A stretch of 64,000 bases of DNA from Heliocidaris erythrogramma (Eukaryota > Echinodermata > Echinoidea > Camarodonta > Echinometridae), in contig CM046868.1 of NCBI GenBank assembly GCA_025617745.1, forward strand, positions 20,340,615 to 20,404,614, written 5' to 3'. Both the position numbers and the translations under genes were made by a program. Positions 1-10,900 of the stretch are shown one piece after another (position 1 is the stretch's first letter; each line of letters opens with the position of its first letter). The notes below the pieces were generated by a model. It was given only the letters and a program-made list of their open reading frames with translations. It was not told the DNA's origin and did no database searches.

Positions 1-299
1 CTATTTCATGGTGTAAACAGCTAAGAATATGAAATGTCTTGCGAACATCTGTAACACTTGTAATACTAGCTTGATTCATTTTGAATTGAGCGATGTTCCT
101 CGCCGGAAGAACGGTATTCGAATTCTCTCATGAAAGCAATAAATTCCGAATTATTGGTTTGAAATGTTAATAGTTTGGCCCATGCTATTTAAGATGCAAC
201 GAAGACTATTTTTAGACCAATTTTCACCCTCTACAGATTCCAAATTTAGTAAATGAATGATATTACATGATCTTTTTAATTTAGAAATATTTTTCTGTT
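1..299. other. Unrecognised left flank
   Basis: AT-rich sequence without an ORF, structured repeat or motif that I recognise. The LINE that follows has no sharply visible 5' boundary, so part of this stretch could be its 5' UTR or host flank. Confidence 0.3.
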
Positions 300-632
300 T
301 TCTCTTGGACGTTTCGGCGACACCCTAATTGGTCGCTGAACTTGTGGTTCAAGCTTTATCGACTGAACTTTGACTGACAGGTTGGCAACACAGCTGCTCC
401 TGAAATCCTCGGATCTAACTCGAAATTACCAGAATATTACAGTATCTGCAAGTCTGGATTTTCCTTTTGATTCTAGGAAGCATCAATTGCAGACCAAATT
501 GGAACATTATTTGAGTAAGAAGACATTTTGTGGGCTTTTAAGCACCCAGCACTCATGTACTTTTAGTTTGCACGGTCCCTACTAACGACACACCTGTAAT
601 TCAAATTTTCCCGCCAACCAGTACAGCCAGTC

Positions 633-2059
633 ATGGCTCCGGGTTCTGCCTCAGAACCCGAGCCAACTGTAAGTGATGGGGAAGAACATCAGTGGGTAGT
701 GAAACAAAAATCCGTACGCAAAAAAGGTACTTACCATCAGCCTGAAAAAAGGAAAAGACAAGAAAGCTTAGAATATCAGATAGAAAATCTTAGTCAAAAT
801 GATTCGGCTTCAAGTTCAGATTCAGATAACGCCACTGTTTATCGTACTCCTAGACAAGCACTGGATAGATCTAGGCCTACTGATTATAAGCTATTTATAG
901 CACCCATAGACAGGAAGAAGAATTTGAAAAACCTTAACCCACTGAAAATTTCGAAGGTTATTAGAGAAGCATGTAACAATCAACCGGAGAATTAGTGAAG
1001 CCTATTAGTACAGGACTATTGGTAAAATGTACGAATGTCAAACAAAAGAGGGCAATATTACAGATCCAATCAATAGACAACATACCTGTTAAGGTTTCTG
1101 AAAGTAGGATAGGGATCAATGGAGTCATATATGGAGTCCCTCTTGAAATCACAGAAGAAGAGTTACTGCAAGAACTAAAACTCCAGAATGTTACAGCAGT
1201 TAGGAGAATCATGAAAAAAGACAAGAGGAATATTGGCCAGGCAGAGGAAGTTGGTGAAGGTCAATCGACCTACATACCTTTGAGAAGCGTTATACTGACA
1301 TTTAATAGGAAAGACCTTCCTGACAATATACATCTATGTTTTCAGATCTTCCCGGTTAAGCTGTATGTTCCCCAAATCAAGAGATGTTTTAAATGTCAAC
1401 GATATGGGCACACGGCCGACATATGCAAATCAAAAATGAGATGCGTTAGATGCGGTGAGCACCACACTTTTGCAGAATGCCCAAACAAAGAATCACCTAA
1501 ATGTCCCAATTGTGGAGGGGACCACTCTGGTGCGTTTCAAGGTTGCGAACAAGCAATCAGGGCAAAACAAGTTCAGGAGATTAAAATCACTCAAAAGATG
1601 ACATATGCAGAAGCGTCTCAAATTTGGATGACACAGCAAAGTAAAAAACCGGTAATTGAAGATTCTAGAGTAAAACAAGCCAACCCAAAATCTAAGGTAC
1701 AAAATATTAGCCAAATACCTAGTCAAATACCTAGTCAAAGTACTCAAGGAAAACACCCCCAACAAACTGAAGTCGATATGGCATCTGATCAAAATACAGA
1801 ACCTACCACTTCAAGTCTCCCAGATCTTCCGGAGGCGACTAATATCCCAACCCAACCAATCAGAAACAAAGCAGTAACAAACAAGAGACCCAAATTTCAT
1901 TTCCTCTCTTTAGCTAATGACGAACAAATTTTGGAATTTATATTTGAACTTATCCAGTCATTCACAGGGAAAACCCCGGAAGCAACCAAGGTCATTGTTA
2001 TGCCAGCTTTTGAGCGATTTCAACAAAAATGTAGAATAATACAGGAAGATGGCCTCTAA
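633..2059 (+). pseudogene. LINE ORF1, gag-like zinc-knuckle protein (one frameshift)
   Basis: The ORF starts at the ATG at 633, stops at 993-995, and continues in a different frame from about 995 to 2059. The two halves read as one protein of roughly 475 residues with a single indel near 993. The N-terminal part is acidic and Ser/Lys-rich. The second part carries three consecutive cysteine clusters at about 1385-1545: CFKCQRYGHTADIC (CX2CX4HX4C), then CVRCGEHHTFAEC, then CPNCGGDHSGAFQGC. These are nucleic-acid-binding knuckles typical of ORF1 proteins that coat LINE RNA. A Gln/Ser/Pro-rich tail follows, with a duplicated QIPS motif. The GTG at 995 is not a real start; it is merely where the second frame opens. 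Confidence 0.85.
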
Positions 2060-5000
2060 CCTTACCATAATGGCCCTTTTTTCCATACTCCAATGGAACG
2101 CCCAGGGGCTATTAGGGCACGGCCAAGAGCTTTCTTATCACCTGAATCAAATTGAAAAATATGATTTACTATGTATCCAGGAAACTTGGTTCCATGACCA
2201 TAGTTCTTTTATCATTCCCGAATATACTTGTGTCTCAAGAAATAGAGATGGACAATGTAGAGGGGGATGTGCCATTTATATACATCAAGGGGTACCTTAT
2301 GAAGGACCTTTTGACAACCCAAGTTTAGAACTACAACAAGTTAATGTTTATGTAGGTAACGAAAAAATATCTATAATCAATTTTTACAATCCATGTAAGA
2401 AATTAAATGAATTTATTTTAAAAGAATTATTAAAGTTTGTAAATGAAAGAGATAAGATAATAATCACAGGGGACTTTAATGCACATAGTCCATTGTGGGG
2501 AAGCGAGAAAGTGGACAGTAATGGCCACGCAGTGGAACACTTTTTAAACAAATATAATCTGGTTGTCTTAAATGATAAAACAGGTACAAGGATGGACCCT
2601 TACTCTGGTAAACTTTCACATTTAGACTTAACTATCTCCTCACCAATCTTGGCAGGTAGGGCTTCATGGAAAGTTTTGAATAATTCCTTTGGTAGTGATC
2701 ATTTTCCCATACATATTGAAATTCAACCAGGAAAGAAAGACGCACTTTATAAAAATATTAATATGAAAAATATAGATGAGGAACGATTTTCTTTTAAGAA
2801 TTTTAATTGGGCCAAATTCGCAAATAAATGCAATGATATCCTGGATGAAATTTCAATCCTTACAGAGGCAGACGTTAATAAAGCTTATGAATCATTTATT
2901 AACTACTTGAAAATATGTATTAGGGAAGTGATTCCAAAAAAAAGAAATATAGAAAGGAATCCAGTTCCATGGTGGAACAAAGAATGTTCTAATAAAATAA
3001 AAGAACGAAACAGATTCAGTAACAAACTGAAAAGAGAATTCACGTTTGAAGCAATAGATGAGTTTAAGAAGAAGAAAGCGGAAGCTCAGCGAGTCCTCCG
3101 TCGAGCGGAAAGGGAATACTGGCAGGCTTTTTGCAAAAGACTTGACAGATATATGCCGGAGTCAAAAATTTGGGCTTGTATAAAACGTTTAAATGGAGTA
3201 TCAACAAAGGAATCTAAAAATATGTCTATATTGGTTGAAAACGGTCAGGACATTATATCAACCCAAGAGAAAACAGAAGCCATTGGTAAATTTTTCCAAT
3301 CCTTGGGACTGAGAAATAAAGAAGCAACCCTTAAAACAATCCTGACAAGAACGGAAAATTGTCCTTTCTTAACAGACCATGTGATTAACGAACATTTTTC
3401 GATGTTTGAACTAAAAAAGGCTGTTAAAACCTCCAAACGCACCACGGTGCCAGGAAAGGACAATATTCCATATATTGTCTATGAAAATATGTCCGAGAGA
3501 GCTAAAAACACTATGTTACATATTATTAATGAAATATGGGAAACTGGAAATATTCCACGTCCTCTAAAACACTCCATATTGGTTCCAATTCTTAAAACTG
3601 GTAAGGATTCTAAAAATGTAACTTCTTACAGACCGATATCTCTCATGTCATGTTTTGCAAAAATTATTGAGCGTATGATCAATGACAGATTACAATGGTA
3701 CATAGAAAAGAATAATTTATTGCCTAATTTTTTGAGTGGGTTTAGAAAAGGGCGTAGTTCCATTGACAATATTGTTCTCTTGGAGAATGACATTCAAAAG
3801 AGTATTAATTGTTGTGAGCATATGTTGGTAGTCTTTTTGGATGTTGAAAAGGCCTACGATAGCCTGTGGGTCGAAGGCTTGTTATTTAAACTCTTTCATT
3901 GTGGTATACAAGGAAGGATGTACAACTATTTGCGTGAATACCTAACAGAACGTACTTTTCAAGTAAGAATCTCAGATACAGAATCAAGCACATACAAAAT
4001 GCATAACGGTTTACCTCAAGGTAGTGTTTTGAGCCCCCTCCTCTATAATGTGATGATGAGGGACATTCCAACAGACCCAGACGTAACAATATCTATGTAT
4101 GCAGACGACTGTGCAATATGGACGTCTAGTAAACATGTTGATATAATTGGATTGAAAATCCAATCGTATTTGGATAAATTATCCTCTTGGTTCAAAGACT
4201 GGGGTTTTAAACTCTCAAATGAAAAAACTGTACCTGTATTATTCACGAAAAGATCAAACATTGCTCAACCAGCATTGAACTTGGAAGGGAATATTCTAAC
4301 ATATAAACCGTCTCACCGATTTTTAGGAATTTTATTTGATAGCAAATTGACCTGGCACTCTCATATAGAAAATGTAGCTACAAGATGTAAACGAAAACTA
4401 AACATATTACGTAGTCTGACAGGAACAAAATGGGGAAGTTCATCAAAATCCCTTCTAATTGTTTATCGAGCACTTATCAGATCTCTTCTGGACTACGGTT
4501 GCCAATGATAGTGCAGCTGAAACTACCAAAAAGATCTTAGATTCTGTGCAATATCAAGCTCTTAGGATATGTGCGGGGTGTCTCCCGTTAACCTCTTTGA
4601 GTTCTTTACAGGTTGAAATGGGGGAACTACCTCTAGACCTAAGAAGACAATTGTTATCTAGCAAGTACAGACAGAGTATTGAGAGAAATTTTAATCACCC
4701 ACTGGTAAGTCATATAGAACCATGCTGGCAATTTGAATACCTAAAAGGCAAATGTGTTTGTAAACCTTTTGGATACAGGTTACAGTGTAAGATGGGACAA
4801 GAAATTATTGAAAAACTTAGTCCTTCTGTTTTTCCCCCATGGTTATTCTGCCCACCAATCATATCTACTGAATTAAACTTACAATTAAAGAAAACAGACC
4901 ATCCCATGCAATTACAACAACAGAGCCTTGAATTAATACACACCAAATGGATAAGTCAATTGCACATATACACTGACGGATCCAAATCACCTGATAAAGG

Positions 5001-5836
5001 AGTAAGTTCATCTGCCTTTTATGTACCATACTTTTCAATACATCGAGGGAAGAGATTGACTAATTTCACTTCGTCTTACAGGGCTGAATTGATTGCTATT
5101 CTTCTAGCCCTCGAATGGGTGGAAAGTATGGACATTTACACGGGTGTTGTTATATTTAGTGATTCACTTAGTGCTCTTGTATCCATACAAAACCAAAATA
5201 ATGAACCAACTATTAATGAAATTCTAACGATTAGTACGAGGCTTAAGTACAAAGGAATAGATATATATTTGGAATGGATCCCAGGACACTGCGGAATCAC
5301 GGGCAATGAAATAGTAGACTCGTGCGCAAAAGCTGCTCTATCCAAAAATATTGAAATATATAACAAAATAACACTTTCAGAAATAAAACAACTTATAGTT
5401 CAGAGTTCCAAAGTACTCATGGCAAGAAAGATGGAATCAATCAAATTCCAGTTTAAAAGAGCTGCAGTCATCAGTTACATCCACTTACACTTGTAACCTA
5501 GGTAGACAACAAGAAATTATACTCCATCGTCTTCGAGTTGGAGTGATAGGTCTCAACCATGATCTATTAAGACTAGGTATTCATCCAACTGGTTTCTGTG
5601 ACAGATGTCAACAGGTTGAAACTGTCGGCCATTACCTTATAGATTGCCCAAAATATATTATCGAGAGAGCGATGCTCCTGTCTGAACTGAATGAAACCAA
5701 TGAAAGAAAAATAATTGAGTATTTGAAAAGTAGTGATCCCCAAATACAAAGGGCTATTACACGTTTCGTTCTGCGAACGAAGCGTTTTTCGGGGAAGGTA
5801 GGCTTTAACCCTCCTTTCTCAGTAAAGAAGAACTAG
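2049..5836 (+). pseudogene. LINE ORF2, endonuclease-RT-RNase H polyprotein (two frameshifts)
   Basis: Starts at ATG 2049, inside the ORF1 stop. The first frame (2049-4508, 819 codons) has the endonuclease motifs QETW, GDFNAHSPLWG and GSDHFPIH. The RT follows with YRPISLMS, motif A FLDVEKAYDS, motif B NGLPQGSVLSPLL, motif C MYADD (about 4096-4110) and motif E FLGILFDSKLTWH. A shift near 4500 moves the frame to 4459-5496, which holds RNase H with YTDGSK, AEL, SDS and GHCGITGNE...D, so all four acidic catalytic positions are visible. A second shift near 5490 moves to the frame ending at 5836, which contains CDRCQQVETVGHYLIDC, the usual terminal CCHC finger. The active-site residues are conserved; the frameshifts alone should inactivate this copy. 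Confidence 0.88.
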
Positions 5837-6065
5837 GCACTACATGAACCAGGCAAGGAAGTGGACGGGGTATACGGCTCCTCGCTGTGCTTCCCGCATT
5901 TTCTCTGGTGGACGGGGGAGCGTCCCTTCGTGGCTGTAATGTGAATATATTTTTTTTAATGTGGAACAGGAGCCACATGCATTTTCACCTGTTCCGCTTG
6001 TTTTGCATAATGGCGATGAGGGGGTCTCATATGAATTTCTCACCCCCTGATTTGTTCACATAATT

Positions 6066-7814
6066 TGAAGGTTTAATTCTGCTTTAGTCAGCTGTGCGCA
6101 CATACAAACGCGACTCGGAGTACGCGCTCGATCAGCTGGGTGGTCCAGGTCATTGCTCTGTATAAATCGGTGTTTTGTTCGCGGCTGTTCTATTATAGCA
6201 ATGGGGGGCAACGGAGAAGGGAGGGACAGAAGAGCTGCTATTTACGAATCTCACTCCGAGTACACAACAGTGCGTACGCGGGAAGGAAGAATTTTACACT
6301 TTCTCATTAATTCGACATGATTCATCCATTTCATCCACGGTATGCAACATAATCACTCCACAGCTGTAACGACTGCTCAATTCGCATTCACGGTCGTTCA
6401 ACACACACATTGGATTGATGCACCCCGTTTTACAATGGCACAGTCCAAATCGAGCCTATATACGCAGCATTACATACTGTACGTGCTTTATATACATGAC
6501 ATCTTTTTTGCCATGTTTCTTTTTAATTATGCAAAATAGACGGCGGTTTTTTTCGACCAATCAGGACGAACCTGATATCACAAGAAAGAGTAACATCTTG
6601 GCTATTTGCTAGTCTTTGCCCCCATACATTTTGACACGTAAGTCAGAAACTATAGGAGGAATACGAGAGCAATGAGTGCAAAAAAGTGCTTCTCCTCACA
6701 CAAAAAGCATGAAACCATGCATTTTCAGTCGAAAATAGACGGCGGTTTTTTTCATTCAATTAAAATATAACTGAATTCATGAGATATAGAATTAATCAAA
6801 GTTTTATAAACCGTTTGCCCCCATGAAAAATCTTGCGCGGTTCTCGAGATATGATTTAAAATGTGCCGAAAAGGACGTGTTTTCGCCAAATTTCTGTCGA
6901 AAGATCGGGGATCACGACCGGTTCGCGTTAAGTGAACATGACAAATTCATATGCTTTTGTCTGCCGGAGCGGTTGTGGGGTGCGGTGGGGGGGGGGGGGG
7001 GGGGGTTGTCTATTTTGCCTGCTCTCTTTTGTTGTCGTGTACATAGTGAGGGATACTAGTATTTTGTATTTTATGTAGGTCTGAGTTTCAATGCTAAATG
7101 TATTTTCTTCCTTTGTGTATATTATAAAAGTTATGTCTTAATGTATAAATGATGCACGCACACAATTATGTGCATTTAGAAGCCCCATTTTCTACTAACT
7201 TAGCCCACAAGTGTTTTCATCTCATTACTTGATAATTATCCAAAATACATGTTCAACCCATCAGTAAGCACAGGTACAACAGCGCCCCTATGTCTATGCA
7301 TGAGTTACCTAGGCATGTCCGAAAAAACGGCGCAAAGTACCGCTCCGTATCGGTAAGATTGCATCTATGAAAGGGCTAGGCAAGCGCTCGTTGGAACTGA
7401 GCTGAAGCATGTGGTGTTTTATTATTTTCTTATTAAGCTTTAAATACAGATTAAATACAGTATTAAATGTTTACTTGATTCTAAATGTAAATTAAAAGAG
7501 AGAAGGAGTCAGAAATACTGAATTTGAATTACATGCATAACGTCATTGGCAACAATAGTCAAATTTGACTGATTGCCGATACCATACAACGAAAGAAGAA
7601 GAAGAAGAAGCCAGATTCAAGGAGCGCTCGAGCTCTACTATTTAATTTGTCTATGGCGCGCTCTACGTACGTATATGGCGCGCCATTTACGTACGTACAC
7701 AGTACACGTACACGTGTGTGTGATAAGACCACGACGAATTTTGCATAGATGAGTTAAGTTCTAGCCTAGTGTGATTAACGTTTATATTTTATTGGACACT
7801 TTTGAACTGTGAAA
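6066..7814. other. PGM3 upstream flank with a short direct repeat and a G tract
   Basis: No coding sequence recognised. An identical 22-bp segment containing GACGGCGG occurs at 6533-6554 and 6732-6753, and each copy is followed some tens of bases later by TTTGCCCCCAT, so a ~200 bp unit is present twice. A run of about 19 G lies near 6987-7005. A GAA repeat sits near 7588-7610. The 3' part must contain the promoter and 5' UTR of PGM3, but no TATA box or initiator could be picked out. Confidence 0.4.
7620..7814 (+). promoter_or_regulatory. Presumed PGM3 5' UTR and core promoter area
   Basis: Inferred only from its position upstream of the PGM3 start codon. It contains two GGCGCGC-type palindromes and two ACGTACGT palindromes between 7655 and 7700. 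The start context AAAATGG fits a Kozak consensus. A 5' non-coding exon further upstream cannot be excluded. Confidence 0.2.
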
Positions 7815-7909
7815 ATGGAGTATTATAAAAGAATAGCTACAGGATCTGCCCGGCATTCTAAACCCATTGACCAGAAGTATTCTTATGGCACCGCAGGATT
7901 TCGTTGCAG
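7815..7909 (+). CDS. PGM3: PGM3 exon 1 (start codon)
   Basis: Residues 1-31 plus two bases of codon 32. Contains the family motif YGTAGFR just before the donor GTAAAT. Intron 1 (5576 bp) is the longest and holds a 7SL-like SINE and a 982-bp TIR element. Confidence 0.93.
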
Positions 7910-10900
7910 GTAAATATCTAGGGCCTGGCCACTCCCGGGTACATTTCTGTAAAATAGTTGGTATTTTCTGTCGCATGTACTAAAGGTATGGGGAAAAAAT
8001 AAGATAAATATTTTAAATACTTGCTTTCAAATTCAGCCCTTAAAAATCTCACTCCTACCTCAAATGGCCGTTAGGAAGAACTTTTGATATTTTCAGCAAA
8101 ATCCAAAGTCAAAATCTTGTCCAAAACCGGAGAAATCCGCGCCGATTTGTTTCGCGATCGCGTGTTGTTTACAAACTGCCGATGTCTTAGACTAAAATCG
8201 GCCAATACAATTTTTGTCCACGAAGAAACTCGGGATCGCAAGCGCACATCGATCTTTACGATCGCGCACACAGAAAATCGGAACTTTTCCGTGTACGCCA
8301 TAGGGACCGAATTTTTGAGGACAAAACTCTTTTGGGGAGATGTCAGCGCCCGCGGCGAACAGGAAATGTACACAATGACTCCGATAGCTCGTTTCGCGAG
8401 AATCAACAGTAAATTACGGATTTGATTTTTGAAAATATCTTTTCCAACATTGGTGAGTTGAATTTATTGTATTTCTTGGATATTTTGGGGTCGGTTTTTG
8501 AAAATTAAATGCCGATTTTGAGTGAATATTGGTGACTTTTGTGCAGTGGTGTTTTAAAAAGATGAGGTGTATGACTGCCTACATTATACACACGAAGTAT
8601 AGGAATGTAGCTATGAGTGGCCTAGACAGAAATAACCGTCTGTGTATGGGGAAATAATATTTCTCATTTTCTGACATTTCTCAACCTTCCCCATACTTTT
8701 TTAGGCATATAGGCATAGATCTAGTGGAGCCAGACGGAGTCTCAGCGGAACAACCGACGATACCTGGATACAGAGAGACTGAAGCTTAGATTTGGTCTAG
8801 TACTAATAAATATCTAACTTCTAATCTTCTAAGTTCTAAGATTTTTAAGAAAATCTAACATAAGTAGACTCTTTAGTTTTACTAGTTTTAGTTTTACTTT
8901 AAAGTTTAGGCTTTTTATTAACATTAACAATATATTTATACCGGTAGGCCTACATGATAATATTAAAATATTAACAATTTTTGAAATTGGAATTTGTAAT
9001 TGTATTAATACACGAACAATGAATTAAGACTCGACTCTTTCTTCACAATCATATTCACAGTCATGACAGTCACACATGGGTGAGAATTTTGAAAATTGTA
9101 CCAATCGGTCAAAGGAGGCTGAAAAAACAAATTTTGAGAAAAGTAAAAAATGGCATGTTTATTGTTTGAACTAGGGCCTAGGCCTATTGAAGAATACAAA
9201 TTTAAGCATTACAAAAATCCAATTATACCGGGATATTTCCCATGGACATGATTGATGGAACAGGTTTTTATTAACCCTTTCCTTTCGAGACAATGGACCA
9301 TATTTTGGCATGTTTTGTGGTTTGGCTCAATAACTTTTGATTCAGAGCCCTCAAAAATATACCACAGATACACGAGTAGAAAGAGCAAAATTGTACTGTG
9401 TCCATTGTCGTTGCATGACCATATTGTGTTTGATGCCAGGAATTTTAAAAAGGAGCATAAGCTTTAAAATCCTTAGATTGGCAACACATTGAGTGGTTCA
9501 AAATCATTGCTATTTATTAAAATTGGCAGTTTTTTCAACTTTTTGACAAAGTTCCTAACCATGTACTAGGGTCTATGTTGCTTTCAAATTGAGTGGTTCA
9601 AAATCATAGCAATTTATTAGAGCCATGTAGCGTTAAAGAGAAATATTATTGCCAATTTGAAGGAAAAAAATGTGATCAGTTTAGCCCTTATATATTTCCT
9701 GTCATGAAAGGGTTGACCATTCAAGTTAACCACCTCAAAAACGTGAACGTCTGTGATTAATAAGCACCCTATAGTCTGGGCGTTGTGGCGTGCACCTGTA
9801 ATCCAGCTACCAGTGGAAGTTATAAACTGATTCAGCGGACCCAGGTTCGAGACTGAGTCACGTCTTTCGGATGGTGACGTTAAAGGTCGGTCCCAGACGT
9901 AAATAATCATATCTGATTGATACACGTCTGTAAAACCCCAATTACACACATACACACACCATAATGTCACCAGTCGTGGTGCATCCTTATTTTATAATAC
10001 AGCTTCATTGCTGCAACGCCCTATGTCAACTGCCCTATGTCAACTGCCCTAGTCTCTCCGAAGCGCAAAGAATGGATGCGATTGGCTAGGAGTTATTTTA
10101 CCAAAATAAATAAGGAACAACTATGTGGCGTTTCGCTGGCTGCCGATCGCGCAAAGAATGACAGCTGGAAAACTTTTTTTCCAAAATTGGGGCTTTTTTA
10201 TGTTCTGCAAATTTTTTTGTAAAAAAAGAACTTCCTCTTTAGCAGATGGAAACAAAATAAATTATACATGTATGTACCATATTTTCTGTGTTCGATGTAA
10301 CAGAGCTTAAGTTCCATAGCTAATATCACAGTGCTGCGACACTGGAGCAGCAGAAGCCCCACAGAAGCGCCGCAGTGGTGTTAGCACCGTAGAAGCAAGA
10401 TGCAATGTTTCAGGTGGATTTTATTCACAAGCATTTTCGGCATAGAGTGGTTGGTGATTCCTCAACAAATTTTATTTTTTGAAAATTATGAATCTAAAAC
10501 TGTCAAACCAGTCCACGAATGGTGACATTACGGTACTTGGTATAAACGAAAGTGTAAGATTTTCTCGTAAATGTTTAATAAATCATTAGCACAAATAGTG
10601 TTTGAAATTGAAGTTTCAAATGCGGACAGTTCTTATCCATCCAGCCTAATGACCACATTTGGTTTTCTAGTGATATCAATATCAAGTACTTTATGATAAT
10701 TTCAAAATTTTACACCTGCAGTCGTAATGTTTTTTAAATTTTTCTCACATGGAAAAGAAAAACGTTGTATTTTTTTACTTATGTAACTGAAATTAGTAGT
10801 ACAGGTTATGCACTTAAAGAAAAAAACATTTTAATTCACCCCCTCTGACATGTGTGAGCTCTTACAGGTATTCAAACCTAACATACTTTTCATCACGGAA

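Larger units (their letters stand above)
300..6065 (+). mobile_element. I-like non-LTR retrotransposon, nearly full length
   Basis: A two-ORF LINE. ORF1 carries three zinc knuckles. ORF2 carries an AP-type endonuclease, a reverse transcriptase, an RNase H domain and a C-terminal CCHC finger. ORF1 and ORF2 overlap by 11 nt (2049-2059), as expected for termination-reinitiation translation. RNase H after the RT together with a zinc-knuckle ORF1 is the layout of the I group (I/Nimb-like); the clade is inferred from layout, not from a tree. A GC-rich untranslated tail follows the last stop at 5836. Neither the 5' nor the 3' end is sharply defined and no target-site duplication was found, so the outer coordinates are approximate. 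Only three frameshifts and no in-frame stops interrupt more than 5 kb of coding sequence, implying a fairly recent insertion. Confidence 0.85.

Noticed and set aside
1..299. Minus-strand coding remnant at the left edge
   Set aside because: Short frames such as NIIHLLNLESVEGENW appear but are interrupted and match no family I can name.
9005..9199. Short minus-strand ORF in intron 1
   Set aside because: No family resemblance; length expected by chance.
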